Source: a virus. From it: a DNA stretch of 21,483 nt. The stretch lies in IMG/VR virus record IMGVR_UViG_3300035698_004628, positions 1 to 21,483 of that record. One strand, given 5' to 3'. Positions 14,514-21,483 of the stretch are shown piece after piece. The position numbers and the translations under genes are program-made. Below the pieces are notes generated by a model. It was not told the DNA's origin and searched no databases. It saw only the letters and a program-made list of their open reading frames with translations. How positions within the stretch are numbered: the stretch's first letter is position 1; each line of letters opens with the position of its first letter.

Positions 14514-17086
14514 TGTATAGAAACATATTTTACAATATACCAAAGAAGTTCATCAAGCTTTGGACTTGGGATGACCAAGGAGAACGATGCAGTGTAGAGA
14601 TTCCGTTTGAACCATACATATATGTGGAGAATGAATCTAACGCAGATGCTATGTCCATCTTCAATACCAAATTGGTAAAGAAAAAGTTCAAGAACTCATG
14701 GGATCGTACTAAGTACATCAAGAACTCTGGACTCAAACGAATTTTCTATAACATTCAAGCTGAACAACAGTTTTTGATAGATACGTTTGATACAAAAAAC
14801 GGTGACCTTGAATTCTCACAGCATCCACTAAAGACATTCTTTCTTGATATTGAAACATACTCGCCTGGGGATTTCCCAGACCCAAAGATTGCACCAGACA
14901 AGATTAATGTCATAACAATTTATGACTCACTCTCAAAAATGTTTTACACATGGGGAACTGGTGGAATGGGCGGTGGAGATTATTATCCACCAGATAATGT
15001 AAAGTATTGTAAATGTAAGTCAGAGTCCGACCTTCTCATCCAGTTCTTAAAGTTCTGGAAGAAGGATTATCCAGATATCGTTTCAGGATGGAACTCAGAG
15101 AGTTTTGATATTCCATATCTCATCAATAGAATTAAGGTTATACTTGGGGAAGATAAAGCAAATGCCCTTTCTCCTGTAGGTCAACTATATTGTCGTGAGA
15201 ACATATTAACTAAGTTTGGTAAGCATGAAGACCGTTGGTACATAAAAGGCGTGAGCCATTTGGATTACATGGCAGTATACAAGACCTTTACAAGAGAAAA
15301 GCGCGAAAGATACAGCTTGGACTTCATTGGTGAAACTGAATTAAAACAGAATAAGAAGTCTGTTCCAGCATCAGATCTACCATCCTTTGCCGATAATAAC
15401 TGGCAGGGCTTTGTAGAATATAATATTCAGGATGTTAACATACTAGTTCAACTTGAAGAGTCTCTACACTACCTTCAAATCGTTCGTAAGCTTGCCTACA
15501 TGGGGTACACGAACTTTGAACAAGCACTTGGTACCATTGCAATTGTTACTGGTGCCATGGCTCTAAAGGCTCTTGAGAAGGGAATGATTATACCAACGTT
15601 CCCAATAACTGATATGGCGAACTATGAAGGTGGGTTTGTAAGAGAGCCACAACGTGGTCTTCGTGATAGTATTATAAGTTTTGATGCTAATAGTCTATAT
15701 CCAAACACCATTATCAGTGCAAATATCTCACCAGAGACAAAAATTGGTAAGGTCATAAATAAGACTGAAACTCATATTGAAGTTAGAACAACTAGTGGAA
15801 AGATATATGAGCTTCCACATAGTCAATTTGGAGAATGGGTTGAGAAGGAAAAGCTTGCAATAACAAAGGCCAAAGTTCTATATCATCAGAAGAGCAAAGG
15901 ATTCTGTCCTGAGCTTTTAGATTCCATTTATACTGAGCGTAAACAAAATCAGGCCGACCTTAAGAAGCACAAGCAGGATATTAAACACTGCAAAAAAGAT
16001 TCTGATAAATACAAAGACCACGAGAAGATGATTATAGAGCTTGATGTAATGCAATACACATTGAAGATTCTTATGAACAGGTTGTATGGAGCATTTGCTA
16101 ACAAGCATAGTCCGTTCTATGATATTGATGCTGCCGCAAGTGTTACACTTACAGGTCAGGCATGTATTAAAGAGGCTTCTGATATTATCAATAACTTCGT
16201 TGACAAGGAATATGGTATAAAAGAAGACTGCACAATATATGGGGATACGGACAGTGTATATATTACTATTGACCCTATACTCAAATCACTTGGTAAGACC
16301 CTTGTTAATGATAAAGGTAATATATCAAAGGCTGCTTATGAAGTGGCAGAGAGGATGGAAGCAGAACTCAATACCAAGATTACAGATTGGTCGGTTAAAA
16401 CATGTAATGTTAAAGACCCTCGATTTGTATTCAAACGTGAAACGATTTGTAACTCGGGATTGTTCCTTGAAAAGAAACGATACATTCTTCATGTGTTAGA
16501 TGATGATGGAATGAAGCCTGACCCTGAAAAGGAAATCAAATATACTGGTGTAGAGGTTGTTAGTATTAAAATTCCTAAAAAGGTTAAGCCTCTTATCAAG
16601 CGTATTTCAAAGGTACTGTTGACAACAAGAGATAAGAAGAAAACTGATAAAGCATTTAAAGATGCATACGAGGAATACCTAAAACTAAATGTTGAGGATA
16701 TTGCCACACCTATTGGAATCAATAACTATGAAAAATATGCCGATAAGTCAAATGGGTTTGATGTTGTGACCAGAACACCTGGACATGTTAAATCATCTAT
16801 AATGTATAATCATCTTCTACATCTAATGGCTCTTACTAACAAATATGAGCAGATCGTATCTGGTGATGATATTAAAACGTTTTATGTTCAGAAGAATAGA
16901 TATGCTGTTAAGAGCATTGCGTTTAAAGATAGATACCCAAGAGAGTTTGGTATTGATATAGATAAGGAGTTCATGTTCAATAAAAATGTAACTCCTGCTG
17001 TACAACGACTATATGATGCTGTTGGGTGGAATATGAAGAATCCAACAGAAGAAACAGAATGTGATTTATTAGAGTTACTGGGTTGA
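14513..17086 (+). CDS. 43: DNA polymerase, family B, with 3'-5' exonuclease (gp43)
   Basis: 857 residues, slightly shorter than T4 gp43 (898). The exonuclease motifs are intact: Exo I DIET (Asp112, Glu114), Exo II GWNSESFDIPYL (Asn194, Asp199) and Exo III YNIQD (Tyr303, Asp307). The polymerase motifs follow: motif A SFDANSLYPNTI (Asp391), motif B with KILMNRLYGAF (518-528), and motif C YGDTDSVY (576-583). The C-terminus ends in CDLLELLG, which resembles the hydrophobic peptide by which T4-type polymerases hold the sliding clamp gp45. This is the replicative polymerase. Start overlaps the previous stop (TAATG) with a modest AAGG 9 nt upstream. A promoter for the next gene begins in its stop codon. 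Confidence 0.96.
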   Translation: MYRNIFYNIPKKFIKLWTWDDQGERCSVEIPFEPYIYVENESNADAMSIFNTKLVKKKFKNSWDRTKYIKNSGLKRIFYNIQAEQQFLIDTFDTKNGDLEFSQHPLKTFFLDIETYSPGDFPDPKIAPDKINVITIYDSLSKMFYTWGTGGMGGGDYYPPDNVKYCKCKSESDLLIQFLKFWKKDYPDIVSGWNSESFDIPYLINRIKVILGEDKANALSPVGQLYCRENILTKFGKHEDRWYIKGVSHLDYMAVYKTFTREKRERYSLDFIGETELKQNKKSVPASDLPSFADNNWQGFVEYNIQDVNILVQLEESLHYLQIVRKLAYMGYTNFEQALGTIAIVTGAMALKALEKGMIIPTFPITDMANYEGGFVREPQRGLRDSIISFDANSLYPNTIISANISPETKIGKVINKTETHIEVRTTSGKIYELPHSQFGEWVEKEKLAITKAKVLYHQKSKGFCPELLDSIYTERKQNQADLKKHKQDIKHCKKDSDKYKDHEKMIIELDVMQYTLKILMNRLYGAFANKHSPFYDIDAAASVTLTGQACIKEASDIINNFVDKEYGIKEDCTIYGDTDSVYITIDPILKSLGKTLVNDKGNISKAAYEVAERMEAELNTKITDWSVKTCNVKDPRFVFKRETICNSGLFLEKKRYILHVLDDDGMKPDPEKEIKYTGVEVVSIKIPKKVKPLIKRISKVLLTTRDKKKTDKAFKDAYEEYLKLNVEDIATPIGINNYEKYADKSNGFDVVTRTPGHVKSSIMYNHLLHLMALTNKYEQIVSGDDIKTFYVQKNRYAVKSIAFKDRYPREFGIDIDKEFMFNKNVTPAVQRLYDAVGWNMKNPTEETECDLLELLG

Positions 17087-17111
17087 TTTTCATATCCAGT
17101 TATGTTAATAT
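17083..17111 (+). promoter_or_regulatory. Promoter between gp43 and the 145-residue gene
   Basis: TTGATT at 17083-17088, overlapping the gp43 stop codon, is 17 nt from TAATAT at 17106-17111. An overlapping TATACT at 17109-17114 is an alternative -10. It would let the uvsX-gp41 group be transcribed separately from gp43. Confidence 0.5.
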
Positions 17112-17117
17112 ACTATA

Positions 17118-17123
17118 AAGGAG
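17118..17123 (+). promoter_or_regulatory. Ribosome binding site of the 145-residue gene
   Basis: AAGGAG, 7 nt before ATG 17131; strong and well spaced. Confidence 0.8.
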
Positions 17124-17130
17124 TAGTGAA

Positions 17131-17568
17131 ATGACAACAGAAGAAACAAAAACAGAAGAAACCGCAGACGTGAAGAAGAAGGACTTGGTAGTATTTTTGG
17201 ATACTATCGGCAGAACAATTATTGCAGAAAGGTACTCAGAAAGTTCTAATATACTTAGTGTTCAAAATCCTGCCGTTGTAAATATTGTTCCACAACAGGA
17301 TAAAATGGCATTGCAGTTGTTCCCTCTATTTTTCAGAGAGTTCCTTGCTGCAAAGGAAGAGCCAGTAAGGTTCAAGTTCAATAAGACTAATATCACCATG
17401 TCAGAAGGCGATATCGCATTGGACTTTAAAGTTGCTATTCAATATGAGCAGTTGTTCGCACATGTTGGTGAAATTGGAGCAGGACCTAGGCAAGCACCTC
17501 CACAGCCACAGGCACCAGCACCTAATCAGGCACCAGCACCAAAGATCAGTCTCTTTGATGATGAATAA
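17131..17568 (+). CDS. Hypothetical replication-associated protein with Pro-rich linker and SLFDDE tail
   Basis: 145 residues in three parts: a charged Glu/Thr/Lys N-terminus (1-20); a compact, probably beta-rich core (21-110) including LVVFLDTIGRTIIAERY, LFPLFFREFLAA and DIALDFKVAIQY; a Pro/Ala/Gln linker (about 117-138); and the tail KISLFDDE. The tail resembles the sliding-clamp-binding peptide of T4-type polymerases (RB69 gp43 has a C-terminal SLFD-containing peptide, from memory). The layout, core-linker-acidic tip, also recalls SSB proteins. I recognise that a small gene commonly lies between gp43 and uvsX in marine T4-like phages, but know no function for it. It shares TAA/AAGGAG with the uvsX ribosome binding site, so the two are coupled. 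Confidence 0.7.
   Translation: MTTEETKTEETADVKKKDLVVFLDTIGRTIIAERYSESSNILSVQNPAVVNIVPQQDKMALQLFPLFFREFLAAKEEPVRFKFNKTNITMSEGDIALDFKVAIQYEQLFAHVGEIGAGPRQAPPQPQAPAPNQAPAPKISLFDDE
17509..17540 (+). repeat. Two exact 14-nt copies, 18-nt period, in the Pro-rich linker
   Basis: CAGGCACCAGCACC occurs at 17509-17522 and 17527-17540. It encodes repeated Gln-Ala-Pro-Ala-Pro units of the flexible linker and can expand or contract in frame. Confidence 0.8.
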
Positions 17569-17576
17569 GGAGTAAT

Positions 17577-18710
17577 ATGGGTAAACAAGAAATACCAGCA
17601 GGATTAAAAGATGCGTTCAAATCTCTAAACAAAATGAATACAGACAGTACTATTCTTTCAGAGAATGCATTGTCTGTAGTTAATGAGTATATTGATACTG
17701 GTTCAATGGCACTTAATGCCATAGTTTCTGGTACATTAACTGGTGGTGTTCCTAAAGGCCGAATTACTGGACTAGTCGGCCCAACAGGTTCTGGAAAGAC
17801 GCTTATTCTTAATAAGATAATTGCTAATGCTCAGAAGTCAGACTCAGATGTTTGGGGTGTCGTATGGGATACAGAAAATGCATACGATCCACAGATGGCA
17901 ATCAATGTAGGTGCTAATCCAGATAGGATTAAAGTAAATCCTGTTGCAACGGTTGAGGAATGCCGAAACCAAATAGCAACGTTCTTGGATGGCATCATTG
18001 TTGACCCTTCTCTTCATGGTAAAATAGTGATTGGTATTGACTCACTAGGAAACCTGGCATCTGCAAAAGAAATTGCTGATGCTGAAAAGGGAAAGAATGC
18101 AGTTGATATGGGAATGAGGGCTAAGTCTCTCAAGAGCATGATGCGTGTTCTTACTCATAAGTGTGCAAAGGCCAATGCTACATTGCTCTTTACAAACCAC
18201 ATCTATGATGATCCTGCGTGTATGTTCCCATCTTTGGTCAAAAGCCAAGCTGGTGGAAAGGGCCCATTGTATCTTGCATCACTGCTTATACAGTTGGCTG
18301 TAACACAGGAAAAGATGGAATCAACAGGAGAGAAGGAAAAGTTTATTCCAATGGCAAATAGAGTCAAGGGTGTAAATCTTAGAGCACTTACTGTAAAAAA
18401 TAGATTCGTACCACCGTTTCTTGAGACAAGCATGTATCTTAATTTCAAAACAGGATTATACAAATACTCAGGTTTACTTGAAATGGCTGAGGCATATGAT
18501 ATTGTTAAGAGAGAAGGCAATACTTATGTAAGTCAATCTGGAGAGAGGCTTGGATTTAAGAAAGCTTTCCGTGACAGTACAGAACTTTGGGAAGAACATA
18601 TTATTCCCAATCTAGATATAGCACTACAGAAAGACTTGGTGTTCAGTACGGAAGCTGAGCGTCTAGCTGTTGAGGTTGAGGAGTTGGAAGATGAAAAAAC
18701 GGACGAGTAA
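17577..18710 (+). CDS. uvsX: UvsX RecA-like recombinase
   Basis: 377 residues, close to T4 UvsX (about 390). Walker A is GPTGSGKT (68-75), Walker B is KIVIGIDSLGNL (Asp155), and WDTENAYD (98-105) holds the catalytic-glutamate region. The L2-like segment after ATLLFTNHIYDDP and QAGGKGP also fits the family. UvsX forms filaments on single-stranded DNA and drives strand invasion for recombination-dependent replication and repair. AAGGAG at 17567-17572 lies 4 nt before the ATG. The C-terminus is strongly acidic (VEVEELEDEKTDE), as in other RecA-like proteins. Its end overlaps the next gene's start by 20 nt. Confidence 0.93.
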   Translation: MGKQEIPAGLKDAFKSLNKMNTDSTILSENALSVVNEYIDTGSMALNAIVSGTLTGGVPKGRITGLVGPTGSGKTLILNKIIANAQKSDSDVWGVVWDTENAYDPQMAINVGANPDRIKVNPVATVEECRNQIATFLDGIIVDPSLHGKIVIGIDSLGNLASAKEIADAEKGKNAVDMGMRAKSLKSMMRVLTHKCAKANATLLFTNHIYDDPACMFPSLVKSQAGGKGPLYLASLLIQLAVTQEKMESTGEKEKFIPMANRVKGVNLRALTVKNRFVPPFLETSMYLNFKTGLYKYSGLLEMAEAYDIVKREGNTYVSQSGERLGFKKAFRDSTELWEEHIIPNLDIALQKDLVFSTEAERLAVEVEELEDEKTDE

Positions 18711-19197
18711 AGAAAAGTATAAAGACTATGTCGAGAGAGCTAAGAAAAAATACGAAAAAGAGCTTAAGGAAATCAAAAGTGCATATCGTCATTCAGGTAA
18801 TGATTGCTCTGATATTCTAAACTCTATATATGTTAGGAAGGTTTACTATAGGATAACCTATATGAACTTGAAACGTCTTGGATTCTTTAGGTTCTTTTTT
18901 GAAAAGTTTAGAGCAGAACGAAGATATCGTTACTGTCTTGCTCTGGGCCGACCAGCAAATCTTCAATCTCCTTGGACATTTTGGCATATAACATCCAATG
19001 TTGGTGGTATAAGCATCAGTGACTTTGCCAGAGAAGTTATGATACAAGTAAAAAGGGCAGAAGAAGACTTGTATAAGAAAGCAATGGATGGTAAGATATC
19101 TATTAGCGGTAAAGATGTAATGGTAGAACGTGACAAGGAAGCTAACCAAGTAAGGAAAGAGTTTAGTGCCGAAGAAACCAACACAGAAGAAAAATGA
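18691..19197 (+). CDS. Hypothetical basic protein between uvsX and gp41
   Basis: 168 residues from ATG 18691, which follows a GAGGAG-rich stretch; an in-frame ATG at 18670 lies further inside uvsX and is less likely. The N-terminus is very basic and helical (KKRTSKEKYKDYVERAKKKY), then an aromatic- and Arg-rich middle (LKRLGFFRFFFEKFRAERRY) and QSPWTFWHITSNVGGISISD, then a mixed-charge helix. It overlaps uvsX by 20 nt and gp41 by 32 nt. Position beside the helicase and the basic surface make a DNA-binding or helicase-loading role possible (T4 uses gp59 for that), but no gp59 similarity is visible to me. Confidence 0.65.
   Translation: MKKRTSKEKYKDYVERAKKKYEKELKEIKSAYRHSGNDCSDILNSIYVRKVYYRITYMNLKRLGFFRFFFEKFRAERRYRYCLALGRPANLQSPWTFWHITSNVGGISISDFAREVMIQVKRAEEDLYKKAMDGKISISGKDVMVERDKEANQVRKEFSAEETNTEEK
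19152..19156 (+). promoter_or_regulatory. Ribosome binding site supporting a GTG start for gp41
   Basis: AAGGA, 9 nt before GTG 19166. The alternative in-frame ATG at 19205 has no such site. Confidence 0.5.
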
Positions 19198-20533
19198 ACT
19201 TGATATGGATTTCATGGAAACGATCATTGCGTATAATGCAATGTTCGATGAGTCCTATCTAACATCAATTATAGATATAGCCAGTCCAATATTCTTTAAG
19301 GATATAAGTATAAGAACAGTCTTTAAAGTTGTAGCAGACTTCCACTTTACTCGTGGAACTGTTCCAACTCCGACTGAGATTAAAGCACATCTATCATCTG
19401 ATGGTGAGCGTTCTTCGTTCAAAAAGGTGTTGGCATCTTTTAAGACATTAGATAGTCATTATAACAAGGATGAACTTCTTGCTAATACAGAACAGTTTTT
19501 CAGAGAACGGGCAGTATACGAAGCTATACAAACCACTCTGAAAGATTATTCTGATGAAGACAAAGATGCGTCAGTAGTAGATACACTAGATTTGTTTACT
19601 AAGGCTTGTAACATTAGTCTTGTAGATAATCTAGGACGTGATTACTTCAATGATATTGATGAACATATAGATGACCTAACCGTTGTACATCAACACGTAT
19701 CAACTGGATATGCATGGTTGGATAAAATGTTGGCAGGTGGTTTACTGGCAGATGGTCGTGCTCTTTATGTATTCAGTGGTGTGACTAACTCTGGTAAGTC
19801 AATTATTCTGGGAAACCTCGCTGCTAATATTGTTCAGCAGAACAAGACGGCAATTGTTATCTCTCTTGAAATGTCAGAGGATATGTACTCAAAGCGTTTA
19901 AGTAGTCAGATGTCGAAGATTCCATTTGGTAAGCTTCGTGAAGAAACCTCTGCACTTAAAGAGTTCGCAAAGAATCATCAGAGTTCTAATCCAAAGGGAA
20001 ATCTATTCATAAAGGAATATCCACCAAAGTCTATCACCGTGAGTCATATTAGAGCTTATGTAGAGAAACTTATACAGAAGAAAGGAATCAAGCCTGATGT
20101 ACTAATCATTGATTATGTAAACTTGCTTAGTCCTAGTGTAGTAACTGGTAATTCTTATACAGATATTAAGGCAATTACAGAACAACTTCGTGCATTGTCT
20201 TATCTGTTTAATTGCCCTATAGTTACAGCAACACAGCTTAACAGGAATGCATTTAAGAAGGTAGACCCTGGCTTGGAAGATACCAGTGAATCAATGGGTC
20301 TTGCAATGACAGCAGATGCACAGTTCGCCATCTGGTCTGATGAGAACGACAAGGAACTTGGTATCATACATATGGGTTGTCAGAAGAATAGATTTGGACA
20401 AAACTTTGGAAAGGAAGCTTTCAGAATAAGTTATGATACGTTATGTATTGAAACAATGAATGAGGACTTTATGGAAAACAATAATGTTAAAGCTGCGGAA
20501 AATAGCATAGAATCCCTTTTAAATGCATTATAA
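19166..20533 (+). CDS. 41: Replicative DNA helicase gp41 (DnaB family)
   Basis: 455 residues, near T4 gp41 (475). The C-terminal RecA-like domain has Walker A FSGVTNSGKS (about 203-212), the H2 region VISLEMSED with Glu235, Walker B DVLIIDYVN (Asp316), and ATQLNRNAF, the usual glutamine-bearing strand. The N-terminal 160 residues form the expected helical collar domain. gp41 is a hexameric 5'-3' helicase that unwinds the lagging strand template with primase gp61. The GTG start at 19166 lies inside the previous gene and has AAGGA upstream; ATG 19205 would remove 13 residues. The stop codon lies in a TTATAA palindrome shared with the convergent HNH gene. Confidence 0.93.
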   Translation: MPKKPTQKKNELDMDFMETIIAYNAMFDESYLTSIIDIASPIFFKDISIRTVFKVVADFHFTRGTVPTPTEIKAHLSSDGERSSFKKVLASFKTLDSHYNKDELLANTEQFFRERAVYEAIQTTLKDYSDEDKDASVVDTLDLFTKACNISLVDNLGRDYFNDIDEHIDDLTVVHQHVSTGYAWLDKMLAGGLLADGRALYVFSGVTNSGKSIILGNLAANIVQQNKTAIVISLEMSEDMYSKRLSSQMSKIPFGKLREETSALKEFAKNHQSSNPKGNLFIKEYPPKSITVSHIRAYVEKLIQKKGIKPDVLIIDYVNLLSPSVVTGNSYTDIKAITEQLRALSYLFNCPIVTATQLNRNAFKKVDPGLEDTSESMGLAMTADAQFAIWSDENDKELGIIHMGCQKNRFGQNFGKEAFRISYDTLCIETMNEDFMENNNVKAAENSIESLLNAL

Positions 20534-21157
20534 CTTACTACCCTTAGATAAATTATCTTCTGCCCAGAGTGGTTGAAGATTTGTGTAATGGAAACATTCT
20601 TTTTGTTGCTCTGGATCTGTGAGATCAAATGATGCACATGGTTTAATATGGTCAATGTGCCATCCAAATAGACCGTGATTTCTCCATGTCATGCCCTCAG
20701 TAAATTTGGATTCGATATGGATTTTACAGTTTTCTATAGTACAACCTAAAAGATCCATTGATGAATATGCCTTTTGACCAGATTGCGATAAAATAGCATA
20801 TCTAATTCTATTTCTTAAATTATACGCTAACTTATAATTGGGATCTGTATCTTTACGATTTTTTACATATTCATTTCGTTCTGCTTTATGTGTTTGATAA
20901 TATTTCTTTAAATATTCATTTTGTATTAGTCTGCGAGATTTTCTATAGTTACGTATCCTTGGTTTATTTTTAGTATAATAAGCTTTACAATATTCCAATT
21001 TTTTATCCTTATGTTTAAAATAAGAAACCTTATTTCTATTATTACAGCATATCTTACAATCTGGTCGATACCCATCAAGCCTTTGCTTGTCTTTTGGAAA
21101 GTCAGATAATGGTTTCTCGCATCCACATTTAGTACACACTTTTATGTTGTTATTCAT
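20528..21157 (-). CDS. HNH endonuclease, probable free-standing homing endonuclease
   Basis: 209 residues on the opposite strand to every other gene here. The N-terminus has a zinc-finger-like pair C-x2-C ... C-x2-C (VCTKCG and DCKICC). The middle is Lys/Arg/Tyr-rich (KHKDKKLEYCKAYYTKNKPR), as in DNA-contacting arms. The C-terminus carries the HNH core WHIDHIKPCASFDL ... HYTNLQPLWAEDNLSKGSK, with Asp-His, Asn and final Asn/Lys in place. Two adjacent ATGs exist; I chose 21157 because AGGAGA (21162-21167, - strand) is 5 nt from it and only 2 nt from the one at 21160. It appears intact. Such genes often invade conserved phage loci; here it directly abuts gp41. Confidence 0.85.
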   Translation of the reverse strand: MNNNIKVCTKCGCEKPLSDFPKDKQRLDGYRPDCKICCNNRNKVSYFKHKDKKLEYCKAYYTKNKPRIRNYRKSRRLIQNEYLKKYYQTHKAERNEYVKNRKDTDPNYKLAYNLRNRIRYAILSQSGQKAYSSMDLLGCTIENCKIHIESKFTEGMTWRNHGLFGWHIDHIKPCASFDLTDPEQQKECFHYTNLQPLWAEDNLSKGSKL

Positions 21158-21161
21158 CATG

Positions 21162-21167
21162 TCTCCT
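21162..21167 (-). promoter_or_regulatory. Ribosome binding site of the HNH gene
   Basis: AGGAGA on the - strand. Spacing favours the second of two adjacent ATG codons (21157) as start. Confidence 0.7.
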
Positions 21168-21173
21168 ATAAGT

Positions 21174-21179
21174 ATTATA
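21174..21179 (-). promoter_or_regulatory. Possible -10 box for the HNH gene
   Basis: A perfect TATAAT on the - strand. No good -35 is seen (best is AAGAGA at an 18-nt spacing), and the predicted start falls at the edge of the ribosome binding site, so support is weak. Confidence 0.3.
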
Positions 21180-21244
21180 GTGAGGGACAGTCGTTAGTCT
21201 CTTAGCGATTTTCAATGATCTAGTATACCATTGAATTACCTCAC
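21180..21244. repeat. Inverted repeat with inner hairpin between HNH and DHH genes
   Basis: GTGAGG (21180-21185) and CCTCAC (21239-21244) are exact complements enclosing a 53-nt segment. Inside, TCAATG (21212-21217) pairs with CATTGA (21229-21234). The whole could fold into a closed multi-arm structure on either strand. It lacks a T-loop sequence and standard tRNA spacing. Confidence 0.45.
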
Positions 21245-21258
21245 ATTAACTATATAAT
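21231..21258 (+). promoter_or_regulatory. Upstream promoter of the DHH-like gene
   Basis: TTGAAT at 21231-21236 and TATAAT at 21253-21258 with a 16-nt spacer. It is the first of two tandem sigma70-type promoters, and overlaps the 3' arms of the inverted repeat. Confidence 0.5.
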
Positions 21259-21283
21259 TATTTATTAAAAGTAGCAAAAATAT

Positions 21284-21312
21284 TTGATATATGTCATAGA
21301 ATAGTGTATACT
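21284..21312 (+). promoter_or_regulatory. Downstream promoter of the DHH-like gene
   Basis: TTGATA at 21284-21289 and TATACT at 21307-21312 with a 17-nt spacer. The expected start lies just before the AAGGAG at 21324-21329, giving a very short leader. Confidence 0.65.
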
Positions 21313-21334
21313 AATGATAATAAAAGGAGTTTCA

Positions 21335-21483
21335 ATGAACAAACCTAAAAAAATTATGGCTTGGGTACACTGGGATCTCGATGGTGTTCTTTGTTACTTG
21401 ATATTAAGGTGGGCATTTCCAAAGGCCCAACTTGAATATCTACCAACAACAGTTCAGAATTTTAGAGACACGTATACTAAGTG
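21335..21483 (+). CDS. DHH-phosphoesterase-like protein, N-terminal part (cut by window end)
   Basis: ATG 21335 follows AAGGAG by 5 nt and two promoters. The frame stays open for 49 codons to the window end. The segment VHWDLDGVLCYLILRWAFP, then AQLEYLPTT, matches the first motif of DHH-family phosphoesterases (H-x-D-x-DG at a strand end, then a helix and a 'p.-veyv' strand). DHH proteins cleave phosphodiesters, for example RecJ-type exonucleases or cyclic-dinucleotide phosphodiesterases. With only the first motif visible the family call is tentative and the substrate unknown. A HAD-like reading of the DLDGVL segment is possible but the leading His favours DHH. Confidence 0.5.
   Translation, partial: MNKPKKIMAWVHWDLDGVLCYLILRWAFPKAQLEYLPTTVQNFRDTYTK

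Noticed and set aside
16239-16499. Second + strand ORF inside the polymerase gene
   Set aside because: It overlaps the catalytic motif C region of gp43 in another frame and has no family features.
21180-21244. tRNA gene
   Set aside because: The 6-bp outer stem looks like an acceptor stem, but the element is 65 nt, has no T-loop sequence, no valid D and anticodon arm pair on either strand and no CCA.
8124-21334. T4-type late promoters (TATAAATA) in the intergenic gaps
   Set aside because: None of the gaps at 8124-8240, 9282-9326, 13591-13638, 17087-17130 and 21161-21334 contains this sequence on the + strand.
1-21483. CRISPR array or insertion sequence
   Set aside because: No regularly spaced repeat series, no transposase and no terminal inverted repeats with target duplications were seen.

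Overview
The window looks like about 21.5 kb of a T4-superfamily (tailed, myovirus-type) phage genome. The case rests on a run of recognisable T4-type replication and recombination proteins: a gp46 Rad50-like nuclease subunit, a gp43 family B DNA polymerase, a UvsX recombinase and a gp41 DnaB-type helicase. They lie in the order gp43 - small gene - uvsX - small gene - gp41, which resembles the layout I know from marine T4-like phages (inference; the host cannot be read from this sequence). The DNA is AT-rich and every gene is on the + strand except one HNH endonuclease.

Region 1 (1-8123) is a tightly packed ten-gene glycan cassette with no intergenic space. Neighbours share ATGA or TAATG stop/start overlaps, abut directly, or overlap by up to 14 nt. 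In order it encodes an exostosin-like glycosyltransferase (5' end cut by the window), a second glycosyltransferase-like protein, an SDR epimerase/dehydratase, a SAM methyltransferase, a GT29 (sialyltransferase)-like protein, a methyltransferase with a zinc-binding N-terminus, a SpsF/CMP-sugar-type cytidylyltransferase, a DegT/DnrJ/EryC1/StrS aminotransferase, a radical SAM/SPASM enzyme and a NeuB-type nonulosonate synthase. Together they read as a route to make, activate, decorate and transfer a sialic-acid-like sugar.

Region 2 (8124-10474) starts with a 117-nt gap holding a near-consensus sigma70 promoter placed so that transcription should begin at or next to the ATG of an IMP dehydrogenase/GMP reductase family gene. 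A 59-residue protein, an RmlD-like SDR reductase and a 63-residue protein follow.

Region 3 (10471-20533) is the replication/recombination block: gp46, a GT-B glycosyltransferase with a Pro/Gln-rich head, two adjacent small proteins that appear to be paralogues, gp43, a 145-residue protein ending in a possible sliding-clamp-binding peptide, uvsX, a basic 168-residue protein and gp41. A promoter lies between gp43 and the 145-residue gene.

Region 4 (20528-21483) holds an HNH endonuclease on the - strand, convergent with gp41 and sharing the palindrome TTATAA as both stop codons. Next come an intergenic region with tandem + strand promoters and an inverted repeat, and the first 49 codons of a DHH-phosphoesterase-like gene that runs off the window.
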